Notes: a model not told the origin generated them from the letters alone. A stretch of DNA of 64,000 nucleotides from Rhodococcus sp. SGAir0479 (GCF_005484805.1 NZ_CP039432.1:1178001-1242000); one strand, 5' to 3'. Positions 38,991 through 48,707 are shown, counted from the stretch's first letter. Numbers and translations: made by a program.

Positions 38991-39860
38991 ATGGAATTCA
39001 GCAAGGGCCACGGCACCGAGAACGACTTCGTGATCCTCCCGGATCCGCATGCCGACCTTGCGCTTCCCGAGCACCGGATCGCCGCCCTGTGCGACCGCAA
39101 CCGCGGCCTCGGCGCCGACGGGGTCCTGCGGGTCGCGCGTGCGGGCGCGCTCACCGCGGTCGGCGTACTGCGCGAACTGCCCGCCGGGGTCGGAGCCGAC
39201 GACTGGTTCATGGACTACCGCAACGCGGACGGATCCATTGCGGAGATGTGCGGCAACGGAGTTCGGGTGTTCGCGCACTACCTGCGCACGAGCGGGCTGG
39301 AACTGCGGGACGAGTTCGTCGTCGGCAGCCGGGCCGGAGCCCGCCCCGTCGTCGTCCACGCCGCCGACCACGTGCACGGCGACGTCACCGTGGACATGGG
39401 GCAGGTCCGCGAACTCGGCCCCTCGACGACCACGATCGGTGGTCGGGTGATCGCCGGCATCGGCATCGACGTCGGCAATCCGCATCTCGCGTGCGTCGAC
39501 CCCGACCTGACCCCGGCGGCGCTCGCCGCGCTCGACCTGTCGACCGCGCCGGGCTTCGACCCGGGCTTCTTCCCCGAGGGCGTCAACATCGAGATCCTCA
39601 CCCCGCTCGACGGCGGGGCCGTCGACATGCGCGTCCACGAGCGCGGCGTGGGTGAGACCCGCTCGTGCGGCACGGGCACCGTCGCGGCGGCGGCCGCGGC
39701 CCTGCGCGCGAGCGGCGCCACCGACGGCAAGGTCGAGGTGCGGGTGCCCGGCGGCCGGGTGGAGGTGACGGTCGACGGCGGCCGCGCCGCGCTCCGGGGG
39801 CCGTCGGTCCTGGTCGCGTCCGGACGCATCGACGACCGGTGGTGGACCGAACTGGGCTGA
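38991..39860 (+). CDS. dapF: Diaminopimelate epimerase DapF
   Basis: Converts LL- to meso-diaminopimelate, the crosslinking residue of this cell wall. The protein is 289 aa. The two catalytic cysteines are in [11 protein letters not shown] near residue 85 and [11 protein letters not shown] near 226, in the expected pseudo-symmetric halves. The start [14 protein letters not shown] is the family opening. An in-frame upstream start at 38967 is rejected by the -10 position. Confidence 0.97.
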   Translation: MEFSKGHGTENDFVILPDPHADLALPEHRIAALCDRNRGLGADGVLRVARAGALTAVGVLRELPAGVGADDWFMDYRNADGSIAEMCGNGVRVFAHYLRTSGLELRDEFVVGSRAGARPVVVHAADHVHGDVTVDMGQVRELGPSTTTIGGRVIAGIGIDVGNPHLACVDPDLTPAALAALDLSTAPGFDPGFFPEGVNIEILTPLDGGAVDMRVHERGVGETRSCGTGTVAAAAAALRASGATDGKVEVRVPGGRVEVTVDGGRAALRGPSVLVASGRIDDRWWTELG

Positions 39861-39936
39861 CCCGCCCGGCGCGGGGTTCCTCCCTCGGCGAAATGCGCGT
39901 GCACGCAGGTCTCGGTTCGTGGGATCATGGACGTGT

Positions 39937-41436
39937 ATGACGAAATCACATCGCACCGAGTTCCCGTCCGTGTCGGAGTCCCAGGAAGCGTCCGACCGGG
40001 CGAGGGCGTCCGACAGCGAAGAGTACTTCGACGATTCCGACTATTCCTCAGCCCCCTCCGTCGGCGAGATGCAGCTCGACGAACGCAGCGCCCTGCGTCG
40101 TGTCCAGGGGCTGTCCACCGAGCTCACCGACGTCACCGAGGTCGAGTACCGGCAGCTGCGCCTCGAACGCGTGGTTCTGGTGGGGGTCTGGACCTCGGGT
40201 ACCGCGGCCCAGGCCGACGCCAGCATGGCCGAGCTCGCGGCCCTCGCCGAGACCGCCGGCTCCGAGGTCCTCGAGGGCCTGGTCCAGCGCCGCGACAAGC
40301 CGGACGCCGCGACGTACATCGGTTCCGGCAAGGCCGACGAACTGCGGCAGGTGGTGCTCGCGACGGGCGCCGACACCGTGATCTGCGACGGCGAGCTCAC
40401 CCCTGCGCAGCTCACCGCGCTGGAGAAGGTCGTCAAGGTCAAGGTCATCGACCGCACCGCGCTGATCCTCGACATCTTCGCCCAGCATGCGACGTCCCGG
40501 GAGGGCAAGGCGCAGGTCGCGCTCGCCCAGATGGAGTACATGCTTCCGCGCCTGCGCGGCTGGGGTGAATCGATGTCCCGGCAGGCGGGTGGCCGCGCCG
40601 GCAGCAACGGCGGCGTGGGTCTGCGCGGCCCCGGTGAGACCAAGATCGAGACCGACCGTCGGCGCATCCGCGAGCGGATGGCGAAGCTGCGGCGCGAGAT
40701 CAAGGGCATGAAGGCGGCACGCGACACCAAGCGCAGCCACCGCCTCCGCAGCGAGGTGCCGTCCGTGGCCATCGTCGGCTACACCAATGCCGGTAAGTCC
40801 AGCCTCCTCAACGCGCTCACCGGGTCCGGGGTGCTGGTGCAGAACGCGCTGTTCGCGACGCTGGACCCGACGACGCGGCAGGCCTCCTTCGAGGACGGGC
40901 GCGAGTACGTGCTCACCGACACCGTCGGTTTCGTGCGGCATCTGCCCACCCAGCTGGTCGAGGCGTTCCGCTCGACGCTCGAGGAGGTGACGGATGCCGA
41001 CCTGCTGCTCCACGTGGTCGACGGGTCCGATCCGTTGCCGACCGACCAGATCAAGGCCGTCCGCGAGGTGATCACCGAGGTGATCCGGGAGAACGATGCG
41101 CCCGCTCCGCCCGAGTTGATCGTCGTGAACAAGATCGACGCGGCGGACCCGGTGGTACTGACGCAGCTGCGCGGGCTCCTGCCCGGCGCGGTGTTCGTGT
41201 CCGCCCGGACCGGGGAGGGCATCGACGAGCTCCGCGAGCGTCTGGGCGAGATCGTCCGACGCCCCGAGGTCGAGGTCGACGTGCTCGTGCCCTACTCGCG
41301 GGGCGATCTCGTCGCGCGAATCCACTCGGACGGCCAGATTCTCGACACCTCGCACGAGGCGGACGGCACCCGGATGCGGGTGCGGGTTCCCGAGGCGCTC
41401 GCCTCGGCGCTCGGCGAGTTCGAGGGGCGTGGGTAG
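39937..41436 (+). CDS. hflX: GTPase HflX
   Basis: A 499-aa ribosome-associated GTPase that splits stalled or hibernating ribosomes. An acidic N-terminal extension (about 1-60, SEEYFDDSDYSS) precedes the HflX domain with YIGSGKADEL, then the long helical linker ending MKAARDTKRSHRLRSE. G motifs are GYTNAGKSS, DTVGF and NKID. It follows dapF by 76 bp. The ATG at 39937 is preferred over a GTG 18 bases earlier, but neither has a clear ribosome-binding site. Confidence 0.95.
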   Translation: MTKSHRTEFPSVSESQEASDRARASDSEEYFDDSDYSSAPSVGEMQLDERSALRRVQGLSTELTDVTEVEYRQLRLERVVLVGVWTSGTAAQADASMAELAALAETAGSEVLEGLVQRRDKPDAATYIGSGKADELRQVVLATGADTVICDGELTPAQLTALEKVVKVKVIDRTALILDIFAQHATSREGKAQVALAQMEYMLPRLRGWGESMSRQAGGRAGSNGGVGLRGPGETKIETDRRRIRERMAKLRREIKGMKAARDTKRSHRLRSEVPSVAIVGYTNAGKSSLLNALTGSGVLVQNALFATLDPTTRQASFEDGREYVLTDTVGFVRHLPTQLVEAFRSTLEEVTDADLLLHVVDGSDPLPTDQIKAVREVITEVIRENDAPAPPELIVVNKIDAADPVVLTQLRGLLPGAVFVSARTGEGIDELRERLGEIVRRPEVEVDVLVPYSRGDLVARIHSDGQILDTSHEADGTRMRVRVPEALASALGEFEGRG

Positions 41437-42577
41437 CCGCCACTGCGGACTCCGGCTCTCGTTCGCCGGTGCCGCGCTCGCGCTCGGCCCGGCGCTGCTG
41501 TTCGGCGTGCCGGTGGCGCACGCCGCCGACGCGAGCGTTCCGGTGCCGGACGCCCGCTTCGAACCGCTGTGCACGCCCACGGATCCCGTGCTCGAGGAAC
41601 TGTCGGGCCTCGCGGTGGCGGGCGGGGCGATCCACGGCATCGGCGACAGCGGCTCCGACGACGCCGTCGTCGTCCTGGACGACACCTGCGCGGTCACCGA
41701 GACGGTGCCGGTCCCGGTCGATCCGTACGACATCGAGGACCTGGGCGTCGGCCCGGACGGGCGCCTGTGGCTGGCCGACACCGGCGACAACGAGCGGGCC
41801 CGGGCCACGGTCGCGCTGATCGATCTCGATCCGCGGTCCGGCGGCGGGCGGCTGCACCGGCTCACCTACCCGGACGGCCCGCACGACGCCGAGACCCTGC
41901 TCGTGCAACGGGACGGCGTGCCCCTGATCGTCACCAAGGAAGTTCTGGCCGCCGACGGGATCTACCGGCCGGCGGGCGGCACGGTCGTCGGCGAGCTCGC
42001 GTCACCCGGTCCCACCGCCCTCGAGCGCGTCGGCGAGATCCGGCTGGGACCCACCGACACGCCGGGTGGCCCGGTGCCGGTGGGCGCGTCCACGCTGGTG
42101 ACCGGCGGCGCGGTGAGCGCCGACGGCACCGTCGCCGCGCTCCGCACCTACACGGACGTGTACCTGTTCTCAGCCCCCGACGGCGACCTCGTCCGTGCCC
42201 TCACGACCGGCACCCCGGCGCGGGTGGCGCTCCCGGACGAGCCGCAGGGAGAGGCCCTCGCCTTCACCCCGGACGGCGCGTTGCTCGCCGGATCGGAGTT
42301 CGCGGGCGGACCCCCTCCGCCGCTGCAGATCCTGCGGGGCGCGACCGACCTGGCGCGCACGCACTCGCGCTCGGGCGACGACGCGGGGCCGCCGTCGACG
42401 GCCGCGACCGAGTCGGCCGCCGGCGGGCAGTCCGGTGGGGCGACCGGCGCCGGCGGCGACACCCCGACCGACGGAGCCGTGCGGTGGTCCACCCCGGCCC
42501 TCGTGGGCGGCGCCGTGGCCGCCGGTCTCGCCACGTACGGCCTGGTACGCCGACGCGCGCGGTCGCGGCGACGCTGA
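41429..42577 (+). CDS. Secreted, C-terminally anchored propeller-like protein, unknown
   Basis: A 382-aa protein whose GTG overlaps the hflX 3' end by 8 bases. It has a signal peptide ending VAHA at about residue 32, then a domain of repeating strands (DIEDLGVGPDGRLWLADTGDNERA, GEALAFTPDGALLAGSEFA) resembling a beta-propeller. A Ser/Gly/Thr-rich linker, a hydrophobic segment ALVGGAVAAGLATYGLV and an Arg-rich tail finish it. It is therefore probably held outside the membrane by its C-terminus. Function is not recognised. Confidence 0.75.
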   Translation: MGSRHCGLRLSFAGAALALGPALLFGVPVAHAADASVPVPDARFEPLCTPTDPVLEELSGLAVAGGAIHGIGDSGSDDAVVVLDDTCAVTETVPVPVDPYDIEDLGVGPDGRLWLADTGDNERARATVALIDLDPRSGGGRLHRLTYPDGPHDAETLLVQRDGVPLIVTKEVLAADGIYRPAGGTVVGELASPGPTALERVGEIRLGPTDTPGGPVPVGASTLVTGGAVSADGTVAALRTYTDVYLFSAPDGDLVRALTTGTPARVALPDEPQGEALAFTPDGALLAGSEFAGGPPPPLQILRGATDLARTHSRSGDDAGPPSTAATESAAGGQSGGATGAGGDTPTDGAVRWSTPALVGGAVAAGLATYGLVRRRARSRRR

Positions 42578-42716
42578 CCGTCCGGTGCCGCACCCCTGAC
42601 CGCGCGCCGCGTCGTCGGCCGAAGCGGATGATCACCGGAAATCGGGCATCGGTCCGCTACTGTCTTCCCGTGCTGGATCGGGCTGTCCGCCAGCGACAAT
42701 CACACGGGGAGGCACG

Positions 42717-44333
42717 GTGCGCCGGCGCTGTACAGCGTTCTTCATCTCGATTTTCACGGCACTGCTCCTACTGGCGTTCTCGGCGCCTGCGGGCGCGGCG
42801 CCGTCGTTCGGTTCGCTCGGATCTCTCGGTTCGAGTGCGTCGGGTTCGTCGGACGACTCGGAGTCGTACGTCGCGATCGACCCGACCTCGGGAACCCTGA
42901 TCGCGAGCAGCGGATTCGACGTGACACGCGACGGGTTCTCGTTCGAGAACTGGGGCGGCCCGTCGCCGGAGCACCGCCGGGGCCTGACGCCCACGGTCAT
43001 GCAGTCGCTGTACGGCGACCGGATCTGTGCGCGGATCGACGCCGGTGGGTGCGTGCTCACAGCCACCGGTGAGGCGCTCCAGGCCGACCTCGACGATGCC
43101 TGGAGCGGGGGTCACTGCTTCGGTTTCGCCGCGCTGGCAGGGCTTTTCGCCACCGACCAGCTCGACAAGGCGACCACGCTGCCGTCGGGCGGGGAGGTAT
43201 TCGACGAGCGCCCGTCGGACCGACTCGACGGGCTGATCTCGCGCTACGCCAGCACCCAGATCTCGCCCCCGACCAGTGACGCCGCCACGGCCGCGCCGGT
43301 CGCCGACATCCTCGGCAGACTCGAGGCCGCGTGGGCGCGGGGGGACAACTACGTGCTGACGTTGTTCGGGGACATCGGCGGCCACGCGATCACCCCGATC
43401 GCCTTGCGGGACCTGGGCGGGGGCAGGACCGGGATCGTGGTGTACGACAACAACTATCCCGGTGTCGAGAAGATGGTGGTGGCCGATGCCGGTGCCGACA
43501 GGTGGTACTACACCACGGCCCTGAACCCGGCCGACAGGAGCTACCTGTTCGTCGGATCCCCGGACAACCCGATGCGGCTGGTCGAGTTGCCGCAGACCAA
43601 CGCGGTGCACGAATGCCCGATCTGCCACGACGCCGGTGACGATTCGGTGCTGGTAATGATCAAGGACAACGCCGAGAACCGGGACGGGACGATCCTCGGC
43701 TGGGACCTCGACATCACCGCGCCGGACGGCAGCGAGATCGAGGGTGTCGATCAGCTCCAGTCCGTCAACAACCAGCAGACCCACCTGTTCCGCGTCCCGG
43801 CCGGCGTCGCGTTCGAGATGACCGTCGGCGACGTGCCCGTCGGCCGCTCCGCCGACCTCGACATCTCGCTCTACGGTGACGGCTGGATCAACGAGGTCGA
43901 CGGGCTCGTCCTGCCGCCGGGCGCCACCGCGACCGTGAACGTGGACCAGAGCCAGCGCAAGCTCGACCTGCAGGGCAACTTCGCGATCACGCCGACGTTG
44001 ATGCTGGCCACCGAGCAGGCGGACTGGTCGGTGGCGGCGCGGGGCACCGGCCTGCGGATCCTGCCCGGCACCACCTTGTCGGTGGAACGCGACACCGACG
44101 GCGACTTCGTGTACGCGCTCGACGGAGTCGGGCTCCCCGCGGCGATGACCTTCGACGTCCGGCGCCGCGACGGCGCGGGCGATCAGAACGTCACCACCGG
44201 CGCACCGGTGAGCATCCCGGTGCACTCGTCCGCGTCGGTGGCCGCGCACGAGTGGAACGGGACCAGCCCGCTCGACGTCCGCGTCGTGGGCAACGGTGCG
44301 GAGCGGACCTACCCGATGGTGCCGCGCCCGTAG
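42717..44333 (+). CDS. Secreted protein with papain-like Cys-His-Asn motifs, unknown
   Basis: A 538-aa exported protein with a signal peptide (FFISIFTALLLLAFSAPAGAA). Residues 130-250 carry GGHCFGFAALAGLF (Cys134), GDIGGHAITPIAL (His223) and VVYDNNYPG (Asp244, Asn245, Asn246), the order and spacing of a papain-like catalytic triad. A CPIC-H cluster (Cys300, Cys303, His304) follows, then a beta-rich C-terminal half of about 230 residues. GGGGAGG precedes the GTG start. Protease activity is inference. A TACTGT hexamer at 42658-42663 may be its -10. A terminator follows. Confidence 0.75.
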   Translation: MRRRCTAFFISIFTALLLLAFSAPAGAAPSFGSLGSLGSSASGSSDDSESYVAIDPTSGTLIASSGFDVTRDGFSFENWGGPSPEHRRGLTPTVMQSLYGDRICARIDAGGCVLTATGEALQADLDDAWSGGHCFGFAALAGLFATDQLDKATTLPSGGEVFDERPSDRLDGLISRYASTQISPPTSDAATAAPVADILGRLEAAWARGDNYVLTLFGDIGGHAITPIALRDLGGGRTGIVVYDNNYPGVEKMVVADAGADRWYYTTALNPADRSYLFVGSPDNPMRLVELPQTNAVHECPICHDAGDDSVLVMIKDNAENRDGTILGWDLDITAPDGSEIEGVDQLQSVNNQQTHLFRVPAGVAFEMTVGDVPVGRSADLDISLYGDGWINEVDGLVLPPGATATVNVDQSQRKLDLQGNFAITPTLMLATEQADWSVAARGTGLRILPGTTLSVERDTDGDFVYALDGVGLPAAMTFDVRRRDGAGDQNVTTGAPVSIPVHSSASVAAHEWNGTSPLDVRVVGNGAERTYPMVPRP

Positions 44334-44353
44334 GCGGATCCGCTCGGTCTGCT

Positions 44354-44384
44354 GCAGCCGCCCGTCCCCGCGACGGGCGGCTGC
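44354..44384 (+). terminator. Terminator after the papain-like gene
   Basis: GCAGCCGCCCGTC and GACGGGCGGCTGC form a perfect 13-bp stem with a 5-base loop, followed by GGCGTTTCTC. It starts 21 bases after the stop. Confidence 0.7.
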
Positions 44385-44483
44385 GGCGTTTCTCGATCGG
44401 AACGCGAAGTCGGTGACCGGGTGCTCCCGACGTGAATCCCGGTGGTCCATCGGTGCAGGCGGTGGCCCTATCATTGGCCAACT

Positions 44484-45794
44484 GTGACGAGTACTGAGGA
44501 CCACGCGCGACGCGCGCCCGAGCGGGAAGCCGGCACCGGGATGTTCGGATGGGCGCTGCACGGGGACGGCCGGACCATCAGCGACGGCGCGGTCGTCGGG
44601 CCGCACGAGCGGCTGTCGTGGCCGCGCACCATCGGGATCGGCATGCAGCACGTGATCGCGATGTTCGGCGCCACGCTGCTCGTCCCGACGATCACCGGGT
44701 TCCCGGTGACCACGACGCTGCTGTTCTCGGGTCTGGGCACCGCGCTGTTCCTGCTGCTCACCCGCGGCCGGATTCCCAGCTACCTCGGCTCGTCGTTCGC
44801 GTTCATCGCGCCGCTGAGCGCCTCCGCCGGCGAGGGACCCGCCGCGCAGCTCGGTGGCGTCGTCGCCGCCGGTGTGGTGCTCATGCTCATCGGTGCCCTG
44901 GTGCGGGCGATCGGCGCCCGCGTGATCGACGCGGTGATGCCGCCGGTCGTCACCGGCGCCGTCGTCGCCCTCATCGGTCTCAATCTGGCGCCGTCCGCGA
45001 CCGGTTCCTTCCAGGCCCAGCCGCTGATCGCGGCGGTGACCTTGCTGGGCATCCTGCTGGCGACGGTCCTCGGGCCGGGCATTCTGGGCCGTCTCGGGAT
45101 CCTGATCGGCGTCGTGGTGGGCTGGGTCTTCGCCGCGGTCACCGGCGGCCTCGCGGACGAGCGCGTCGACGCCCTGCGTGAGGCCGCATGGTTCGGTGTG
45201 CCGCACCTGCGGGCGCCGACGTTCGAGCTGTCGGTGATCCTGCTGGCGTTGCCGGTCGTGATCGTGCTCGTGGCGGAGAACGTCGGGCACGTCAAGGCGG
45301 TGTCGGCGATGACCGGCAAGCCGCTCGACGACCTCGCCGGCAACGCGCTGTTCGCGGACGGCCTCGCCACGACCCTCGCCGGTGTGGGCGGCGGCTCGGG
45401 CACCACGACGTACGCCGAGAACATCGGCGTCATGGCCGCGACGCGCGTGTACTCCACCGCGGCGTACTGGGTCGCCGCCGTCACCGCCGTCGTGCTGTCC
45501 TTCTCGCCGAAGTTCGGCGCGCTCGTGTTCACCGTCCCCGACGGCGTCATCGGCGGCGCGACGCTGGTGCTCTACGGCCTGATCGGCATCCTGGGCGTGC
45601 GGATCTGGATGGACGCGAAGGTCGACTTCACCGACCCGGTCAACCTCACGGTGGTCGCGACCGCGCTCGTCGCGGGAATCGGCAACCTCACGCTGTCGAT
45701 CGGCTCGGTCGAGCTGGGCGGGATCGCCTGGGGTTCGGTCGGCATCCTCGTCGCATATCCGCTGATGCGGTGGCTCAGCACGCTGCGGCGCTGA
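44484..45794 (+). CDS. Nucleobase (uracil/xanthine) permease, SLC23/UraA family
   Basis: A 436-aa transporter with about 12-14 hydrophobic segments. It opens RTIGIGMQHVIAMFGATLLVPTITGFP, then has the QH motif, GSSFAFIAPL, and VAENVGHVKAVSAMTGKPLDD with the conserved substrate-binding Glu. GGGSGTTTYAENIGVMAATRVYS matches the uracil-permease pattern. The substrate is a pyrimidine or purine base. A TATCAT hexamer ends 9 bases before the GTG. It stands between two terminator-bounded units. Confidence 0.9.
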   Translation: MTSTEDHARRAPEREAGTGMFGWALHGDGRTISDGAVVGPHERLSWPRTIGIGMQHVIAMFGATLLVPTITGFPVTTTLLFSGLGTALFLLLTRGRIPSYLGSSFAFIAPLSASAGEGPAAQLGGVVAAGVVLMLIGALVRAIGARVIDAVMPPVVTGAVVALIGLNLAPSATGSFQAQPLIAAVTLLGILLATVLGPGILGRLGILIGVVVGWVFAAVTGGLADERVDALREAAWFGVPHLRAPTFELSVILLALPVVIVLVAENVGHVKAVSAMTGKPLDDLAGNALFADGLATTLAGVGGGSGTTTYAENIGVMAATRVYSTAAYWVAAVTAVVLSFSPKFGALVFTVPDGVIGGATLVLYGLIGILGVRIWMDAKVDFTDPVNLTVVATALVAGIGNLTLSIGSVELGGIAWGSVGILVAYPLMRWLSTLRR

Positions 45795-45942
45795 CATCGG
45801 CGCCGGGCGGGTCGTGATCCGCGCCACGCGGTCACGAATCGTGCTCGCCTCGGTCATGGATCGTCACCGACGCGGGTTCTACGGTCGACTCGAGGAAGTC
45901 CGTCCGCCGCTCGCCGGCAGATCTCGACACGAGGAGACGTAA

Positions 45943-47088
45943 GTGGATCGCACCCTGTTCGAACCGGAGCACGACCTCTTCCGGGAGTCCTACCGGAAGT
46001 TCCTCGACCAGCACGTCGCCCCCTACCACGACGAGTGGGAGGACCGGAACATCGTCGACCGGTCGGTCTGGGTGGAGGCCGGCAAGCAGGGGTTCCTCGG
46101 GATGGCGGTGCCGGAGGAGTACGGCGGCGGGGGAGTCGAGGACTTCCGCTACAACATGATCGTCACCGAGGAGACCACCCGGGGCGGCTACAGCGGCATC
46201 GGCTTCATGCTGCACAACGACGTCGTGGCGCCGTACCTCATCAAGCTGGCCGACGAGGAACAGAAGCAGCGCTGGCTGCCGGGATTCTGTTCGGGTGAGC
46301 TGATCACCGCCATCGCCATGACCGAGCCCGGGACGGGCAGCGATCTGCAGAACATCAAGACCCGCGCGGTCCGGGACGGGGACCACTGGATCCTCAACGG
46401 CTCCAAGACGTTCATCACCAACGGCATCAACGCCGACCTCGTCGTGGTCGTGGCCTGCACCGACCCCGACAAGGGAGCCCAGGGCTTCTCGCTGTTCGTC
46501 GTCGAACGGGGGATGGAGGGGTTCGAGCGCGGCCGCAACCTCGACAAGATCGGCCTCAAGGCCCAGGACACCGCGGAACTGAGCTTCACCGACGTCCGCG
46601 TGCCGGCCGAGAACCTCCTCGGTGAGGAGGGCATGGGGTTCATCTACCTCATGCAGAACCTCCCGCAGGAACGGATGTCGATCGCGGTCGTGGCCGCCGC
46701 CGCGATGGAGTCGTGCCTCGACATGACGATGCAGTACTGCCGCGACCGCAAGGCGTTCGGCAAGTCGATCGGCAGCTTCCAGAACACGCGTTTCGTTCTC
46801 GCGGAGCTGGCGACGGAGACCACAGCGGTGCGGGTTCTGGTCGACCGGTTCTGTGAACAGCTCAACAAGGGCGAGCTCACGGTGCAGGAAGCCGCCATGG
46901 CGAAGTGGTGGACCACCGAGGCGCAGGTGAAGCTCATCGACCGGTGCCTGCAGCTGCACGGCGGCTACGGCTACATGCGCGAGTACCCGATCGCGAAGGC
47001 CTACATGGACTCCCGCGTCCAGACCATCTACGGCGGCACCACCGAGATCATGAAGGAGATCATCGGGCGGGGGCTGAACCTGACCTGA
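45943..47088 (+). CDS. Acyl-CoA dehydrogenase (FadE20-like)
   Basis: A 381-aa FAD enzyme introducing the alpha-beta double bond of acyl-CoAs. It has ITAIAMTEPGTGSDLQNIKT, then NGSKTFITNG, the QNTRFVLAEL helix, and the C-terminal QLHGGYGYMREYPIAKAYMDSRVQTIYGGTTEIMKEIIGR with the catalytic-base Glu. FadE20 (Rv2724c) lies beside hflX in M. tuberculosis, agreeing with this position. GAGGAG is 9 bases before the GTG. A bidirectional hairpin follows. Confidence 0.93.
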   Translation: MDRTLFEPEHDLFRESYRKFLDQHVAPYHDEWEDRNIVDRSVWVEAGKQGFLGMAVPEEYGGGGVEDFRYNMIVTEETTRGGYSGIGFMLHNDVVAPYLIKLADEEQKQRWLPGFCSGELITAIAMTEPGTGSDLQNIKTRAVRDGDHWILNGSKTFITNGINADLVVVVACTDPDKGAQGFSLFVVERGMEGFERGRNLDKIGLKAQDTAELSFTDVRVPAENLLGEEGMGFIYLMQNLPQERMSIAVVAAAAMESCLDMTMQYCRDRKAFGKSIGSFQNTRFVLAELATETTAVRVLVDRFCEQLNKGELTVQEAAMAKWWTTEAQVKLIDRCLQLHGGYGYMREYPIAKAYMDSRVQTIYGGTTEIMKEIIGRGLNLT

Positions 47089-47103
47089 TCTCCGGTCGTA
47101 TCC

Positions 47104-47152
47104 ACGACGAGGGCGGGCCCGCGGCACTGTGCCGCGGGCCCGCCCTCGTCGT
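47104..47152. terminator. Bidirectional hairpin between acyl-CoA dehydrogenase and lexA
   Basis: A perfect 23-bp stem (arms 47104-47126 and 47130-47152) has CTG between the arms, 16 bases after the acyl-CoA dehydrogenase stop and 6 bases from the lexA stop. It terminates both converging genes. Confidence 0.75.
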
Positions 47153-47157
47153 CGACC

Positions 47158-47883
47158 TCAGAGCTTGCGCATGACGGTGACGACCTTGCCGAGGATGGCG
47201 GCGTCGTTGCCGGGGATCGGCTCGAACAACGGGTTGTGCGGCATGAGCCAGACGTCCTTGCCGGTGCGCTTGAAGGTCTTGACCGTGGCCTCGCCGTCGA
47301 TCATCGCGGCGACCACGTCGCCGTTCTCGGCCACGTTCTGCTGGCGCACGACCACCCAGTCGCCGTCGCAGATGGCGGCGTCGATCATCGATTCGCCGAC
47401 GACCTTGAGCAGGAACAGCGAACCCTGACCCACCAGTTCCCGCGGTAGCGGGAAGACGTCCTCGACCGCCTCCTCCGCCAGGATCGGGCCGCCGGCCGCG
47501 ATGCGGCCCAGTACGGGGACGAACGTGGGGGCGGGCAGCTCGTCGGCCGGGGTGAGCGCGGACGCACCGCCGTCGGCCGCACGCAACCCGGCCGGCTCGG
47601 CGCCGGTGCCGTCGAGGCCGCGCACGTCGACCGCGCGCGGTCGGTTGGGATCGCGCCGCAGGAAGCCCTTGCGTTCGAGCGTGCGCAGCTGGTGGGCCAC
47701 CGACGACGTCGACGTCAGTCCCACCGCGTCCCCGATCTCGCGGATGCTCGGCGGGTAGCCGCGGTCGGCCACCGACTCGCGGATGACCTCGAGCACCTTG
47801 CGCTGCCGGTCGGTGAGCGTGCCGACGTCGAGCACGGCCTCGCGTCCGGACTCGCCGGAGGGGCTCGGGTTGTCGTCCGTCAT
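47158..47883 (-). CDS. lexA: LexA repressor
   Basis: A 241-aa SOS repressor. The winged helix at residues 20-85 ([44 protein letters not shown]) binds SOS boxes. The latent-protease domain has the Ala130-Gly131 cleavage site, Ser165 in GESMIDA and Lys202 in TVKTFK. The start at 47883 has GAAGGAGG nine bases upstream, favouring it over in-frame ATGs further up. Divergent from the LysM gene. Confidence 0.97.
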   Translation of the reverse strand: MTDDNPSPSGESGREAVLDVGTLTDRQRKVLEVIRESVADRGYPPSIREIGDAVGLTSTSSVAHQLRTLERKGFLRRDPNRPRAVDVRGLDGTGAEPAGLRAADGGASALTPADELPAPTFVPVLGRIAAGGPILAEEAVEDVFPLPRELVGQGSLFLLKVVGESMIDAAICDGDWVVVRQQNVAENGDVVAAMIDGEATVKTFKRTGKDVWLMPHNPLFEPIPGNDAAILGKVVTVMRKL

Positions 47884-47915
47884 GGCGGGTCGCCTCCTTC
47901 GCATGGGTTGCCCCG

Positions 47916-47956
47916 AATCTATCTCGATCATTCCGGGACTTCAAACATCTGTTCGA
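47916..47956 (-). promoter_or_regulatory. lexA promoter with SOS box
   Basis: On the minus strand TTGAAG (47944-47939) and TAGATT (47921-47916) are separated by exactly 17 bp. The SOS box TCGAACAGATGTTTGA (minus strand; 47956-47941) overlaps the -35, so LexA represses its own gene. It has one deviation from TCGAAC-N4-GTTCGA. Confidence 0.88.
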
Positions 47957-47980
47957 GCTGTGTCGCCCGAACTACTGACT

Positions 47981-48035
47981 TTGTCGGACCCGCGTGGTAG
48001 AAATCGAATATGTGTTCTATCGAACGCATGATCGA
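47981..48035 (+). promoter_or_regulatory. Promoter of the LysM gene: PafBC-like motif and tandem SOS boxes
   Basis: TTGTCGGAC (47981-47989), 8 bases, then TAGAAA (47998-48003) has the spacing of the RecA-NDp motif, but with mismatches in the last two positions of the first block and the last of the -10. Directly downstream are TCGAATATGTGTTCTA (48004-48019, two mismatches to the SOS box) and TCGAACGCATGATCGA (48020-48035, one mismatch), abutting each other over the expected transcription start. Confidence 0.65.
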
Positions 48036-48101
48036 ACAACTGGGAATCGGGCGACGCGGGGTGTGCCCGACGAGCGAAAACGACTCGCTGGGAGGGTTCG
48101 G

Positions 48102-48707
48102 ATGGGAATCGCACTTTCGAGGAACGGCGCCGCCGGCGGTCGCACCACGAGCGGGCGACCGCCGACGTGCGGTCGGGGCGTCTACGTGCGGGCCGACGCC
48201 TCCGGCGTCGCGGGCGACCGGGGTGCGGTGCGCCGGCACGGGCAGGCGCGTCCGCGCCGGTCCGAGCAGGTCCGCCCGGCCGCCGGGCTGGTGCGGTACG
48301 ACGCCGTTCCGCGCCACGGGGCGCCGGGATCCCGGACGTCCGTGGCCACGGGTCCGTCGCACGACCGCTCCGGCTCGCGGATCGCGCAATTCTTCGGGTT
48401 CTCCGGGGCGTCGGCGCTCTCGCTCTCGGCGCTGTCCACGGTCGTTGCCACCGTGGTGGTGACGGTGGGCGTCGTCGTGGGCCTGGAGGCGCTGGCGAAC
48501 CTGTCCGGTGCGCCGGGTGGAGTCCCGGCGCAGACCGCCGTGGTGCAGGTGCGCAGCGGCGAGACACTCAGCGACGTCGCGGCCCGGGTGGCTCCGGGCG
48601 CGCCCGTCGGTGCCGTCGTCGACCGGATCCGGCAGCTGAACGAGATGTCGGGATCGGGTGTGCGGGCCGGACAGACCGTACTCGCCCCGGTCGCGGTCAC
48701 CGATTGA
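48102..48707 (+). CDS. SOS-controlled LysM membrane protein (Rv2719c/ChiZ-like)
   Basis: A 201-aa protein divergent from lexA, in the place of mycobacterial Rv2719c, an SOS-induced division inhibitor and cell-wall hydrolase. A basic N-terminal region (about 1-95) precedes one membrane segment ([24 protein letters not shown]). The C-terminal LysM domain, [35 protein letters not shown], would bind peptidoglycan. The ATG at 48102 follows GGGAGGG. It probably couples DNA damage to division arrest. Confidence 0.88.
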   Translation: MGIALSRNGAAGGRTTSGRPPTCGRGVYVRADASGVAGDRGAVRRHGQARPRRSEQVRPAAGLVRYDAVPRHGAPGSRTSVATGPSHDRSGSRIAQFFGFSGASALSLSALSTVVATVVVTVGVVVGLEALANLSGAPGGVPAQTAVVQVRSGETLSDVAARVAPGAPVGAVVDRIRQLNEMSGSGVRAGQTVLAPVAVTD

